Notes: generated by a model not told the origin, from the letters alone. A stretch of DNA of 64,000 nucleotides from Anaerolineales bacterium (GCA_014379595.1 JACMLM010000058.1:30101-94100); one strand, 5' to 3'. Numbered from the stretch's first letter, positions 10,637 through 21,354 are shown. Translations and numbers: made by a program.

Positions 10637-11875
10637 ATGAGAAAACGTGTAGTTGTTACGGGGTTGGGCTGTGTAAGCCCAGTGGGAAATAATGTAAAAG
10701 ATACATGGCAGGCTTTACTGGCTGGAAAATCTGGCGCGGCTCCCATCACTGCCTTTGATGCGAGCGCACACAAAACCAAGTTTGCGGCAGAGTTAAAGGG
10801 ATTCGATCCTGTAGCATTATTTGGCACGCGCGATGCCCGTAAAATGGATCGCTTTGCCCAAATGGCTACCGCCGCTACATTGGAAGCCATGGAACATGCC
10901 AACTTTAAAATTGACGAATCAAATCGTGACCGTGTTGGTATTTTGATCGGTACTGGTATTGGTGGGATTATCACCATACTTGAACAATACGATGTTATGC
11001 GTGAACGCGGCCCTGAACGCGTCAGCCCTTTTCTTATTCCCATGATGATCTCTGACAGTGCCTCGGGCAATATTGCCATTCGTATTGGTGCGCGTGGACC
11101 AAACATGTCACTGGCAACTGCCTGTGCATCTGGGACAAATGCATTGGGTGAAGCCGCTGAAATGATTCGGCGCGGTGCAGCAGATGCAATGATCGCTGGT
11201 GCTTCTGAGGCGGCGATCAGTTCACTTTCGATGGCGGGTATGAATGTGATGACTGCTTTGTCTACCCGTAATGATGATCCGCAAAAAGCATCACGTCCAT
11301 TCGACAAGGATCGCGATGGATTTCTAATGGGGGAAGGCGCAGCGATTTTGATTCTCGAATCGCTGGAATATGCACAGGCACGTGGTGCAAATATCCTATG
11401 TGAGTTTGTTGGCTATGGCACTACAGATGATGCACATCATATCTCTGCCCCTGCAGAAAATGGTGCGGGCGCTGCTATTTCCATGAGCCTCGCATTACAA
11501 GATGCAGAATTGAAGCCTGCTGATATCGGTTATATCAATGCACACGGTACTTCAACTTATTTGAACGATAAAAGTGAAACCTCTGCAATTAAGACTGTGT
11601 TCGGCGAACAGGCGTATAAAATCCCCGTTTCTTCCACAAAATCCATGACAGGTCATTTGCTAGGTGCATCCGGTGCGCTGGAAGCAATTATCAGCACGAT
11701 GGCAATTTTGGATAATATCCTGCCTCCCACGATCAACTACGAAACCCCTGATCCAGTTTGTGATTTGGATTATGTGCCCAATCAACCGCGCAAAGCTGAG
11801 CCGAATTATGTCATGTCCAACTCATTTGGGTTTGGCGGACATAATGCCACTTTGATCTTAGGCCGCTACAAATAA
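10637..11875 (+). CDS. fabF: Beta-ketoacyl-ACP synthase II
   Basis: MRKRVVVTGLGCVSPVG; ATACASGTNALGEA; NAHGTSTYLNDKSE; STKSMTGHLLGASG. Confidence 0.96.
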   Translation: MRKRVVVTGLGCVSPVGNNVKDTWQALLAGKSGAAPITAFDASAHKTKFAAELKGFDPVALFGTRDARKMDRFAQMATAATLEAMEHANFKIDESNRDRVGILIGTGIGGIITILEQYDVMRERGPERVSPFLIPMMISDSASGNIAIRIGARGPNMSLATACASGTNALGEAAEMIRRGAADAMIAGASEAAISSLSMAGMNVMTALSTRNDDPQKASRPFDKDRDGFLMGEGAAILILESLEYAQARGANILCEFVGYGTTDDAHHISAPAENGAGAAISMSLALQDAELKPADIGYINAHGTSTYLNDKSETSAIKTVFGEQAYKIPVSSTKSMTGHLLGASGALEAIISTMAILDNILPPTINYETPDPVCDLDYVPNQPRKAEPNYVMSNSFGFGGHNATLILGRYK

Positions 11876-11885
11876 AGGAGATAGA

Positions 11886-12989
11886 ATGCCATTCGCGCAT
11901 ATCACGGGCTGGGGCATGTATGTGCCTGAGCCTGTGCTCACTAACGACGACATTGCCAAACTGGTAGATACGAATGATGCATGGATTCGTGACCGTACAG
12001 GTATTCGCGAGCGCCACATTGCTCGTGAGAATGATTTTCCATCCACACTTGCAGTAGAAGCTTCGATCAAGGCATTACAGGTTGCAAATCTGGCTCCCAC
12101 CGAGTTGGACTTGATCATCTGCTCTACATCTTCGCCAGAATATATTTTTCCTGCCACTGCCTGTATCATTCAAGATCAGATCGGCGCGACGAAAGCTGGT
12201 GCGTTTGACCTGTTGGCTGCATGTTCAGGTTTTATTTTTGCAACGAATATGGCTGCGCAGGCCATTCGCAGCGGCTCTATTAAAAACGCTTTGGTGATCG
12301 GAACAGAAACACTTTCACGTTTCGTCGATTGGAAAGACCGCAATACTTGTATCTTATTTGGTGATGGCGCTGGTGCATTTGTTTTACAGGCTAGTGATAA
12401 ACCAGGCGGTGTTCTTTCTGCTGTAATGCATTCAGACGGCTCCGGTGCAAATTCTCTGACCTTGCTGGGCGGAGGAGCACGTCACCCTGCGACGGAATTG
12501 ACACTCCATGAAGGAAAGCATTTCGTCCAGATGGATGGAAAGGAAGTCTTCCGCTTCGCTACGCGTGTTATGGGGCGTGCCGCAATAGAGGCTCTTGAGC
12601 TCGCAGGCATGACTACCAACGATGTGCAATGGATCATTCCTCATCAGGCAAATTTTCGAATTATTGAAACAGCCGCAAAATATCTAAAAATGCCGCTTGA
12701 AAAATTTATAATCAATGTAGAGAACTATGGAAATACATCCACTGCTTCAATTCCAATTGCAACAGTGGAAGGCGTGGAAAAAGAAAAACTTAAAGTAGGC
12801 GATAAGGTTGTGTTTGTCGGTTTTGGTGCTGGACTCACCTGGGGAGCCATGGTCGTTGAATGGACTGGTCCACTTCCCGCTACAAAGAATGTTCACCCTG
12901 AACAATATCGAAGGTTCGCGCGTTTCCGTTCTTGGATACGTCGTACACTTCGTTTTATAGAAGGCATCTTCTTCCGTAGGGAACTCTAA
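11886..12989 (+). CDS. fabH: Beta-ketoacyl-ACP synthase III with basic C-terminal extension
   Basis: GWGMYVPEPVLTNDDIAKLVDTNDAWIRDRTGIRERH; DLLAACSGFIFA; IIPHQANFRIIE; VENYGNTSTASIP. Confidence 0.94.
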   Translation: MPFAHITGWGMYVPEPVLTNDDIAKLVDTNDAWIRDRTGIRERHIARENDFPSTLAVEASIKALQVANLAPTELDLIICSTSSPEYIFPATACIIQDQIGATKAGAFDLLAACSGFIFATNMAAQAIRSGSIKNALVIGTETLSRFVDWKDRNTCILFGDGAGAFVLQASDKPGGVLSAVMHSDGSGANSLTLLGGGARHPATELTLHEGKHFVQMDGKEVFRFATRVMGRAAIEALELAGMTTNDVQWIIPHQANFRIIETAAKYLKMPLEKFIINVENYGNTSTASIPIATVEGVEKEKLKVGDKVVFVGFGAGLTWGAMVVEWTGPLPATKNVHPEQYRRFARFRSWIRRTLRFIEGIFFRREL

Positions 12990-13046
12990 TCGCTTTTTCA
13001 TTCAGCTATGGTACGATAAGTTTGAAAATCAATAAAGGAGCGTTTT

Positions 13047-13232
13047 ATGATGGGATTACCTCGTGGTGCAGAATGGATCATCATTCTTGTTATCGTTATT
13101 CTCTTATTTGGCCCAGGGCGTATCGGTAAGATCGCCAGCGAACTTGGGCGCAGCATCAAATCCTTCCGTGAAGGATTGGGACCTAAAGATGAGCAGGCTG
13201 AACAGCCTGATGTAAAAGAAGAGGATAAGTAA
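13047..13232 (+). CDS. tatA: Sec-independent protein translocase TatA/TatB family
   Basis: PRGAEWIIILVIVILLFGPGRIGKIASELGRSIKSFREGL. Confidence 0.85.
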   Translation: MMGLPRGAEWIIILVIVILLFGPGRIGKIASELGRSIKSFREGLGPKDEQAEQPDVKEEDK

Positions 13233-13235
13233 ATA

Positions 13236-13272
13236 AAAAAGAAGGACACCTATAGGTGTCCTTCTTTTTTAT
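13236..13272. terminator. Bidirectional intrinsic terminator
   Basis: AAAAAAGAAGGACACCTATAGGTGTCCTTCTTTTTT; perfect stem, A-run and T-run on either side, between convergent genes. Confidence 0.92.
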
Positions 13273-15365
13273 TTACTCAATTGTTTTATTAGTATCTCTG
13301 GGTCATTGGTTGGCTGCTTGCATACAAACCCCTCGCAAACATATGCACTTGCTTTCCCATTTACAAGTGTTCGTTCATTCAATAATGCTGGCGCATCTTT
13401 TGATGGGGGATAAGTGGATGCGGCCACCACCACGCCCGGTCTGTATTCTGCGCGAATCACCTTGAGCATCCGCTCGAAGTTTTCTTCGCCCGCTTCGCCT
13501 ATCACTGCAACCTGTTTCGTGTTTCTCTGTGCATTCTCCGCAGCTGAGAGCCATCTTGCAAACCCTAACGGATACCTTAAAGCAGAATCACCTACAAGTT
13601 TGAGTGCTTGTTCTGCTAGGTCGCGATATTTTCCTTCATCTGTGAATGCTGCTAATTTCAATAACGCTTCACAAGCCAGTGCATTGCCTGACGGTGTGGC
13701 ATTGTCTGTGATATCTTTTGGCCGAATCAGCAAAGTTTCGCTATTATGTGCTGTATCAAAAAAACCACCATTGGGATCGTTGAATTTTTCTATCATTTCA
13801 TCTGTCAACTCTTGCGCTGCTGTAAACCATTTATTGTTGAAATCTGTTTGATACAACTCAAGTAGACCTAATATCAATGCTGCGTAATCTTCAAGAAAAA
13901 CTGCGTCGGTTGTTGTACTATCACGCCATGCACGTTTTAATTGCCCTTTGGGTCTCAAGGCTGATAGTAAAAATTCCGCGCTGCGCGTAGCCACTTGATA
14001 ATACTCATTTTGAAGATTAATATCTTTCTGTTCATCATGCGGAAGCAAACTACCTGATTCCACGTTGATAACTCTTGCTGCTTCTGCAAATGCCGCGAGC
14101 ATGAGACCATTCCATGAAGTGAGGATCTTGTCATCTGTGCCGGGGCGGATGCGTGAGGCGCGAACGGTATAAAGCTTGGAATGGGCTTCTGCCAATTTGA
14201 CGGGAACAGTTTCAACGTCCAACTTGAAGCGGGCAGCGAGGGATGCATCATCCAGGACGCGCTGGAGAACTGTATTGCCCTCCCAGTTGCCATTTGCGGA
14301 GACTCCGTAAGCCGCTTCAAAAAACTCTGATTCATCTTTCAATGCTTCACGAATTTCATCAAGAGTCCAAACATAGAACTTGCCTTCTTCGCCTTCAGAA
14401 TCTGCATCGAGTGAAGAATAGAAGCCGCCTTGTTCGTGAGTCATTTCGCGCATAACAAAGCCCAGCGTTTCTTCAATGATGCGTTTGAATGCAGGTTCTT
14501 TTGTAACTTGCCAGGCATGCAAATAAGCGCGGACGAGCAGGGCATTGTCGTATAGCATCTTTTCAAAGTGAGGTACACGCCAGAATTTATCTGTGCTGTA
14601 ACGTGAGAACCCGCCGCCGACAACATCGTACATACCGCCGAGCGACATTGCTTGAAGACAATGGGTGATGAGTTTTAACATCTTCTCGGTGTTTTCAGTA
14701 TTTTCTTTGGTGAGCGTTACATGTTGAAGTAAAAATTCAAGCACCATGGCTTGTGGAAATTTTGGTGCATCACCCCAGCCGCCAAAACCCCAATCATACG
14801 AAGTGGTGATGGCATTTGCGATGGCATCAAAATGTTCCAAGGAAAGAAGATCATTTTTTTCATTCTTATTTTGATGCTGTAAATGACCAATGATCTGCTC
14901 TCCAACTTTTACAATTTCGGTTCGATCATTCTTCCAAGCGTTCGCAAGCCCGGAAAGAATATCTTTGAATGCTGGCATGTTATAGCGACGCACAGGAGGA
15001 AAATATGTGCCTGAATAAAATGGTTTGAGATCAGGTGCAAGAAAAACAGACATCGGCCAGCCACCCGAGCCTGTCATCGCAATAACGGCCTGCATATAAA
15101 TGCTGTCAATATCAGGACGTTCCTCTCGGTCAACTTTTACGTTGATGAAGTGTTCGTTCATGAAGGCGGCAGTTCCTTCATCTTCAAAAGATTCATGCGC
15201 CATCACATGGCACCAGTGACAGGCCGCATAGCCGATACTGAGGAAAATTGGTTTGTCTTCAGCCTTTGCTTTGGCAAGTGCTTCTTCACCCCACGGATAC
15301 CAGTCCACGGGATTTTCAGCATGTTGAAGGAGATAGGGGGATGCGGATTGGGAGAGTCGATTCAT
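13269..15365 (-). CDS. Thioredoxin domain-containing protein, YyaL/DUF255 (SSP411) family
   Basis: [62 protein letters not shown]. Confidence 0.95.
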   Translation of the reverse strand: MNRLSQSASPYLLQHAENPVDWYPWGEEALAKAKAEDKPIFLSIGYAACHWCHVMAHESFEDEGTAAFMNEHFINVKVDREERPDIDSIYMQAVIAMTGSGGWPMSVFLAPDLKPFYSGTYFPPVRRYNMPAFKDILSGLANAWKNDRTEIVKVGEQIIGHLQHQNKNEKNDLLSLEHFDAIANAITTSYDWGFGGWGDAPKFPQAMVLEFLLQHVTLTKENTENTEKMLKLITHCLQAMSLGGMYDVVGGGFSRYSTDKFWRVPHFEKMLYDNALLVRAYLHAWQVTKEPAFKRIIEETLGFVMREMTHEQGGFYSSLDADSEGEEGKFYVWTLDEIREALKDESEFFEAAYGVSANGNWEGNTVLQRVLDDASLAARFKLDVETVPVKLAEAHSKLYTVRASRIRPGTDDKILTSWNGLMLAAFAEAARVINVESGSLLPHDEQKDINLQNEYYQVATRSAEFLLSALRPKGQLKRAWRDSTTTDAVFLEDYAALILGLLELYQTDFNNKWFTAAQELTDEMIEKFNDPNGGFFDTAHNSETLLIRPKDITDNATPSGNALACEALLKLAAFTDEGKYRDLAEQALKLVGDSALRYPLGFARWLSAAENAQRNTKQVAVIGEAGEENFERMLKVIRAEYRPGVVVAASTYPPSKDAPALLNERTLVNGKASAYVCEGFVCKQPTNDPEILIKQLSK

Positions 15366-15470
15366 TTATAAAATTATAGCTTACTATATTTTGTTTCGGG
15401 AAAAATCAAAAAGCGCCAGCAATTTGCAGGTGCTCAAGTATAACGATCCAATCTGCGTTTTGAGATAATT

Positions 15471-17696
15471 TTATGGAAATTGCCAGCCGATATTGCCTTC
15501 ACTAAAATTAATTGTAAATTTCAATTTCGGTGAGTAATTCAAGAAGGCGCTGTTCGCTGAATCATTGACAGTGATAAATGAAAAACTTGCATCGCCAGAC
15601 AAGCTGGAGCTTAAATGGATTCCATCTGTTCCAGCATTTGTGATTTCGATGTTTTCAAAACTTGCAGACGTGATTGGATAACTGCCATCAAGTTGAAGTC
15701 CGCTGAAAGTGGGGGAGTCGATCAAAATATCTTTTACAACTAATCCAGGAATCTCACCTTGTGCAGGCCAAATCTTCAAGGCACCATGTTCGAGATTGAA
15801 CATCGGTCCGCCTGTACGAATTAATGAATTGCGCTGAATACTTGTCGTCCCATCAAATGGATTCGAGTTGAATTGCTGTGCGATGAGAATACCAGGATAA
15901 GTCACCACGTCGTAGCAGAGATTATCTTCAATCTTGTTATCTTTGCCGCCGTAAATCGCAAAACAATTTGCACGCCATGGAATTTGCACGGTGTTAAAAC
16001 GGAAAACGTTATTTGTATTAACTGGGTCGCCTTTTGGAGACCATGAAGCAAGTGCGTCATCGCCTGTGTTGCGGAAGTGTGAATTTTCAATAACAGAATT
16101 GCTCGTCCCGTTGCAGAAATTGATTCCATCTGCAAACAGATTGCGGAAGCGACTGTTTGTGATCACCAGGCCATTCGTCCCGCCGCTGACCCAGAAGCCA
16201 ACCTTTGTATGTTCCACCCAAATATTTTTAAGCCGCGAGCCTGTCCCTGCGCTGCCGTTGAATCCATTTTCAGGTGATTTGTCGTCACGTAGAATCGTCT
16301 CACCCAGGATAGCAAAATCTGCAAAGCGGCAGTTGTTGCCCACACAGTTGAAGCGTGCATATTTTCCATGTATATTTGAATACCACATCCCCGCGCCCTG
16401 GATCGTAACATCAGCCACATCAAACCCGTGAATTTCACTTTCAAAAGTCCCAACTGGAATCCAGACACCTGTTTTCGCGGTTCTCGCTTTTTCAATACAT
16501 GCCTGAATCGCATCGCCAGCGTCTTGTCCGCTGTTGGGTACTGCGCCGCAATCTTCAATTGAGAAATAGCCCTCAGGTTTGGTTTGGGGCGGCGCGACCT
16601 GTTCCAAATCAATCAAATCGATCACATAATATTCGGCGTTGTCATCTTCATCTTTTTGCAGTTTGACAGTTGCACCTGCTGGAATATCGCCAACCAACGC
16701 GCGCGCCTCATCATAGAAATGATGAGCACCGCCCGCTTTGGGAACATTGAACGTCTCTTCCTCGCCGCCATATGACCATGCGTATTTTGAAGTCAACTGG
16801 ATTTTCTTTCGAAAGACATTGTCTACATACAAGCTGATCGTTGACTCTAGTCCTTTGCCATCTTCTGAATCAGGAATCACGAATCGTACTACGACCGAAT
16901 TAGCTGATTCCGTTGAAGTGAATTGGACATACTCCCCAGCCCCGTCCAACTTAACCGCACTGCGGCCAGATGATTCAGATGCAATGGTTCCAAAGATGCG
17001 ATCTGGGGCAATAATTTCGCCATTGGTAGTTTCATTTTCGGCTTCATATTCCATCCACGGGACATCTGCACCTCGACTGCCCACAGGATTTGTCGAAGGT
17101 GGAATGACAAAGACTGGTGTCGGTGTGCTTGCAGCTAAAGCAATGCCATCAACAGATTCTAAATACCAGCGCGCATTTTCTGTTGTGACAGGGACATTTT
17201 CATATTTCACGAGTCCGTTTTCAACATACAGCACTTGCCAGTTGTGCCAGACACTACGAATAACAATCGAGCCTTGAGATGGGTCACTATCAAATGTCCA
17301 GCGTGAACTCATCCATTCGGGAAGAATGGGGATGACTTCAATATATTTTTGGAGGTGTTCAAGGGAAAGATAATTTCCGCTGGCGCGATTCTGAAGACGT
17401 TTGCTGCCTTGATAATCTTCAACGATCCAGAAAGAAGATTCATCTGAAATATCCCCTAATTCAGCTTGTCCATTTTTTTCGTAGAGATAGGTTCCTGTTT
17501 CAGCATTTTTGATGCGGACGATGGGGAATGATTCAGTGGATGAAATTTCCATAGTTGTAGCAGCAGGTATCGGCGTGCGCGAAGCGAGAGCCGTGTAGGA
17601 TGTGCCGGGCGTCGCTGGCGTTTGTACAGACTGAGGCCCGGTACATCCCACGATCAAAAGGAGGAAGAGAATGAAACCAATGGAGCGGTGAAGCAT
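15471..17696 (-). CDS. Predicted GH87-like alpha-1,3-glucanase/mycodextranase lipoprotein with N-terminal carbohydrate-binding modules and right-handed beta-helix
   Basis: Start MLHRSIGFILFLLLIVGC (lipobox); CBM-like WMEYEAENETTNGEIIAPDRIFGTIASESSGRSAVKLDGAGEYVQFT; beta-helix GSRLKNIWVEHTKVGFWVSGG...DGINFCNGTSNSVIENSHFRNTGDDALASWS. Confidence 0.78.
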   Translation of the reverse strand: MLHRSIGFILFLLLIVGCTGPQSVQTPATPGTSYTALASRTPIPAATTMEISSTESFPIVRIKNAETGTYLYEKNGQAELGDISDESSFWIVEDYQGSKRLQNRASGNYLSLEHLQKYIEVIPILPEWMSSRWTFDSDPSQGSIVIRSVWHNWQVLYVENGLVKYENVPVTTENARWYLESVDGIALAASTPTPVFVIPPSTNPVGSRGADVPWMEYEAENETTNGEIIAPDRIFGTIASESSGRSAVKLDGAGEYVQFTSTESANSVVVRFVIPDSEDGKGLESTISLYVDNVFRKKIQLTSKYAWSYGGEEETFNVPKAGGAHHFYDEARALVGDIPAGATVKLQKDEDDNAEYYVIDLIDLEQVAPPQTKPEGYFSIEDCGAVPNSGQDAGDAIQACIEKARTAKTGVWIPVGTFESEIHGFDVADVTIQGAGMWYSNIHGKYARFNCVGNNCRFADFAILGETILRDDKSPENGFNGSAGTGSRLKNIWVEHTKVGFWVSGGTNGLVITNSRFRNLFADGINFCNGTSNSVIENSHFRNTGDDALASWSPKGDPVNTNNVFRFNTVQIPWRANCFAIYGGKDNKIEDNLCYDVVTYPGILIAQQFNSNPFDGTTSIQRNSLIRTGGPMFNLEHGALKIWPAQGEIPGLVVKDILIDSPTFSGLQLDGSYPITSASFENIEITNAGTDGIHLSSSLSGDASFSFITVNDSANSAFLNYSPKLKFTINFSEGNIGWQFP

Positions 17697-17697
17697 C

Positions 17698-18549
17698 CTA
17701 AAAAGTGAGGCCGCCTTTTGGAGCATGTTGCTGTAAATAGAAGGCAGCGATGCTTGGAGGTATCATGGCGATGAAGGAAGCGGCCATGTAAAGGTTCAAT
17801 GGGAATCCTCTCGTGAGAGTATATAAGCGCACGGAAATCGTTTGCAGCTCCGATTCTCGTAAGACCAGGAACGGCCAGAGAAAATCTCCCCAAAAACCAA
17901 TGAACGCAAACAATCCAAGTACAAGAAGAACTGATGATGAAAGTGGAAGTGTGATATTCAAGAACATCCGTATTTCGGAAGCGCCGTCTATTTCAGCGGC
18001 TTCGTAAAGATCTCTTGGGATTTGGTCGAAAGCACTATTCAATACCAAAATCATAAAAGAACTGGCGGCGTAGGGAATCCATAGTCCTACATAGCTATTT
18101 AAAAATCCCATGTTTGCCACCACAACATAACGTGGAACCAGGTAGACAATTCCAGGCACTGCCATGGTGATCAAAAGGATCGCGCGAATGAGATTCTTGC
18201 CGATCGGGTTGAGTCTGGAAAGACTGTAAGCTGCCAGAGATGAAACTGCCATTTGTGCCAGGACGCCCCCGCCCGCGGCAATGATCGTGTTGATAAAAAG
18301 CCTGCTCATTGCAAAACGGTTCCAGGCATCCAGATAATTACCCCAAAGTGGTTTTGCAGGCCATAAATGAATACCAGGTTTAACAACATCAATACTGTTA
18401 TGGAGCCCGGCAGTAAACGAGAATACAAATGGAAAAATGACCACTATGCTAATTAATATCAGCACAATAAGATAGAAAAAGATGATAAGCCGCCCAAACG
18501 GCGAGCGCCACTCTGCATTTGACATGATGCCACGGTTAGCATTGTTCAT
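17698..18549 (-). CDS. Carbohydrate ABC transporter permease (MalG-like)
   Basis: Multiple TM segments; EAAEIDGASEIRMFLNITLPLSSSVLLVLGLF. Confidence 0.93.
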   Translation of the reverse strand: MNNANRGIMSNAEWRSPFGRLIIFFYLIVLILISIVVIFPFVFSFTAGLHNSIDVVKPGIHLWPAKPLWGNYLDAWNRFAMSRLFINTIIAAGGGVLAQMAVSSLAAYSLSRLNPIGKNLIRAILLITMAVPGIVYLVPRYVVVANMGFLNSYVGLWIPYAASSFMILVLNSAFDQIPRDLYEAAEIDGASEIRMFLNITLPLSSSVLLVLGLFAFIGFWGDFLWPFLVLRESELQTISVRLYTLTRGFPLNLYMAASFIAMIPPSIAAFYLQQHAPKGGLTF

Positions 18550-18554
18550 TATTT

Positions 18555-19490
18555 TTAACCTTTACTAAGATCTTCTCTGGTAAACACAACGTACAAAATG
18601 GAGAAGAGTGATAAGGCTACCAGCATGGAGACTCCCCATGCCGATGCCAACCCGAAATCAGTTCGGGTAAAGGCTATGTTATAAATTTCCAAAACAGGTG
18701 ACGTGGTGCTGTTGGCGGGTCCGCCGTTGGTCAAAATAAAAGGTTCGGTAAATACTTGTGCCACAGTGATGATCTGCAAAACCAGCATGATCTGTATCCT
18801 ATAACGCAGCAGAGGCAGGGCAATATAGCGAATGCGCTGCCAAACTGTGAAACCGTCAAGCTCTGCGGCTTCGAAAAGTTCCGGGGGAATTTCCCGAAGT
18901 GCATACATATATAAGAGTGTGGCTCCCCCTGCGCCGATCCAGGTCATGATGACAATCAGCGCTGGCTTGGCCAGAAGCGGATCCTGTAGCCAAAGCTGTG
19001 GCGAAATATTCACAAGTTTTAACAAGCTGTTTAAAATGCCTCCCTCCGGCGCATAGATCTGTCGCCAAACGAGCAGTCCGACGGCGATGGGAATCAACGT
19101 GGGGAGGTAAACAATAGTTTGGAAAAAAGATGACATGCCACGCATCTCATTAATGATCAACGCCAACACAATCGGGACCATCGCTCCCATGACAAGGCTC
19201 AATAATACATAGATAATAGTATTTTCCCAGGCTGTGTAAAAGATGGGATTGCCAAACATGCGGACATAGTTGGAGAATCCAACCCAGCCTTGAACTCCCC
19301 CAACATTAACCCTTTGAAAACTGTAGAGAATAGTATTTACGATCGGATACCAGGTAACCAGTGTAAAAACGATTAATGCCGGCAGGAGAAATAAATAAGC
19401 CACTCCCTGTTTCTGCCAGTTAATCCGCCGGCGTGGTGAGGTTGTGGCCTTGACCTTCGTAGTTGCCGTCATCGTAGTGGTCATATTCAA
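18555..19490 (-). CDS. Carbohydrate ABC transporter permease (MalF-like)
   Basis: FLLPALIVFTLVTWYPIVNTILYSFQ; EAAELDGFTVWQRIRYIALPLLRY. Confidence 0.93.
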   Translation of the reverse strand: MNMTTTMTATTKVKATTSPRRRINWQKQGVAYLFLLPALIVFTLVTWYPIVNTILYSFQRVNVGGVQGWVGFSNYVRMFGNPIFYTAWENTIIYVLLSLVMGAMVPIVLALIINEMRGMSSFFQTIVYLPTLIPIAVGLLVWRQIYAPEGGILNSLLKLVNISPQLWLQDPLLAKPALIVIMTWIGAGGATLLYMYALREIPPELFEAAELDGFTVWQRIRYIALPLLRYRIQIMLVLQIITVAQVFTEPFILTNGGPANSTTSPVLEIYNIAFTRTDFGLASAWGVSMLVALSLFSILYVVFTREDLSKG

Positions 19491-19640
19491 AATTCTCCTT
19501 ATTAATCTAGAGACTGTTTAAGAGTCATTGCGAAAGATTCCTGCATGGGAAGTGCGTAAAAAATGAATTTGATAATGACAACTTTACCGCTTATTGCATA
19601 AATTATAAGGCTTTATTTCAGACAGTTGTTATAAGAGAAG

Positions 19641-19684
19641 TTGTTGGAAGAGGTGACGTAGATTCACGCCGCCTCTTCCAACAA
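19641..19684 (-). promoter_or_regulatory. Intercistronic hairpin between SBP gene and permease genes (possible attenuator/mRNA stabiliser)
   Basis: TTGTTGGAAGAGG ... CCTCTTCCAACAA, 13-bp perfect stem, 18-nt loop. Confidence 0.75.
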
Positions 19685-19703
19685 ATATCAAGTGTTCAAA
19701 AAC

Positions 19704-21194
19704 TTATGGAAGCAGATCGAGAACGTTCGTTTGGAACGTAGCTTGTGCAGCTGTAAGAGCGGCAACTGGGTCAGCAGATTCATCAGTGACGATTAGGCTG
19801 ACTACATCGCCCAGTGCTGCATAGTAATCCTGGCCTGCGATCTGCGGTTCATTCTGCAGACCAATCACGGCATTATTGAACAATGCGTAGTTTTCAACCG
19901 GGAGATTAGCATACTCTGCTGTGAGGGCTGCGATCTTTTCCTGGAATGGTCCCACGTAGATCGGGTAGCTTGGCTCACCAATCACGGCGGTCGGATTGGT
20001 TAATGTAGCCTCATATTTAGCCTTAACTTCACCTTCGTCAAACTGGACGAACAAGCGATAATAGAAACCAGCTTCGATCTCATCCGCGCTAGCGGTGGCG
20101 TTGATAAAAGCCACATCACCACCACCGAGAGAGACCATTTTCCCGTCTGGCCCAGCTGGCAGCGGAGCAAAACCGAACTGGGTCATATCCACATCAGGAT
20201 AAGTCTGTTTGATCCATTCCAACTGACCACCAGCCATCAAAACCATGGCGGCCTGACCGGTGGCAAGCTGATTACCGTTTGTATCCCATTGCAGCAGTTC
20301 TTTCGGCAGAGCATCATACTTCCACTGCATGTCTTTGATGAAGTTTAGTGCAGCCAGTGTTTGAGCATTATCGAAACCAGCAGTGTACTTCCCATCAGCA
20401 TCCTTGGTAACGATAGATGCATCATCTAGGCCAAAATTGTAGCCAATGACTGTACCATGCCAGCCAGCTTGGTGAGCCTCACCTCGAATGAAGGAGAATC
20501 CGGCCACGCCAGCGTCACGATTAGTGAGTTTCTGAGCTACAGGTCCCAACTCTTCCCAAGTTGTGGGAGGAGCATCATAACCAGCATCTTCAAGCATCTT
20601 GATGTTATAGGCTAGACCCATAACATAAGCTTCAATGGGCATGCCGTAGATCTTGCCGTCTGCAGATACAAGCTCCAGAAGGCTGGAGTTATAAACTTCA
20701 TCCAGTCCCGAGGCTTCGTACAAACTGGTCAGATCGGCTGCAAGACCCTGGCTGACCATCAGGTCTCGGTCAGTTAGGTAAGCTTGGAATTGGGTCGGCA
20801 CCTGGTCAGCAGCAACAAGTGCGGGGAACGAGTCTGGGGTATAGGCGTACTCGTCACCGGTGACGGTCACGTTCGGATATTTGGCTTGGAAACGTTCAAC
20901 TGCTGCATGCCAGTCTGCCAAACCGGTAGGATTGGACTCAGCCGGGATGCCAACCACACTGATTTCAACCGGACGACCACCGGCGATTTCATCAGGAAAT
21001 ACGATGGTACCAGCCGGGACTTCCTCCACGGGAGCTTCAGTAGCAGCAGGAACATCGGTAGCAGCCGGGACATCAGTGGCAGCCGGGGCATCCGTAGCAG
21101 GTGCTTCGGTGCCAGCCGCCGGGCTGCAGGCGCTAAGAATCAGCGCGAACAACAGGATCAGATTAAGAAACAGAGCAGACGATTTAACTTTCAT
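19704..21194 (-). CDS. ABC transporter sugar-binding lipoprotein
   Basis: MKVKSSALFLNLILLFALILSACSPA lipobox; repetitive Pro/Ala/Thr linker; extracellular solute-binding fold (ERFQAKYPNVTVTGDEYAY). Confidence 0.92.
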   Translation of the reverse strand: MKVKSSALFLNLILLFALILSACSPAAGTEAPATDAPAATDVPAATDVPAATEAPVEEVPAGTIVFPDEIAGGRPVEISVVGIPAESNPTGLADWHAAVERFQAKYPNVTVTGDEYAYTPDSFPALVAADQVPTQFQAYLTDRDLMVSQGLAADLTSLYEASGLDEVYNSSLLELVSADGKIYGMPIEAYVMGLAYNIKMLEDAGYDAPPTTWEELGPVAQKLTNRDAGVAGFSFIRGEAHQAGWHGTVIGYNFGLDDASIVTKDADGKYTAGFDNAQTLAALNFIKDMQWKYDALPKELLQWDTNGNQLATGQAAMVLMAGGQLEWIKQTYPDVDMTQFGFAPLPAGPDGKMVSLGGGDVAFINATASADEIEAGFYYRLFVQFDEGEVKAKYEATLTNPTAVIGEPSYPIYVGPFQEKIAALTAEYANLPVENYALFNNAVIGLQNEPQIAGQDYYAALGDVVSLIVTDESADPVAALTAAQATFQTNVLDLLP

Positions 21195-21316
21195 GATGTT
21201 TTACTTCTCCTTTTGAATGTGTAAGACAAACGATAAACTTGGGTTTGCAGACCTTGTCTTATTGCCGAGTATATAAAAAAAGAAAACCAATGTGGTCTAA
21301 GTATAGTCTAAATATA

Positions 21317-21330
21317 GTTGAACGTTCAAC
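21317..21330. promoter_or_regulatory. LacI-type operator copy 1, in divergent promoter region
   Basis: GTTGAACGTTCAAC perfect palindrome; overlaps -35 TTGAAC of both divergent promoters (-10 TAAGAT on +, TATACT on -). Confidence 0.85.
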
Positions 21331-21354
21331 CAAAAATGTGGTAAGATAGCCAAA

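Noticed and set aside
10537-11307. 256-aa minus-strand ORF
   Set aside because: Fully antisense to fabF, with low-complexity Ala/Ser/Ile composition typical of reverse-frame readthrough; no family motif.
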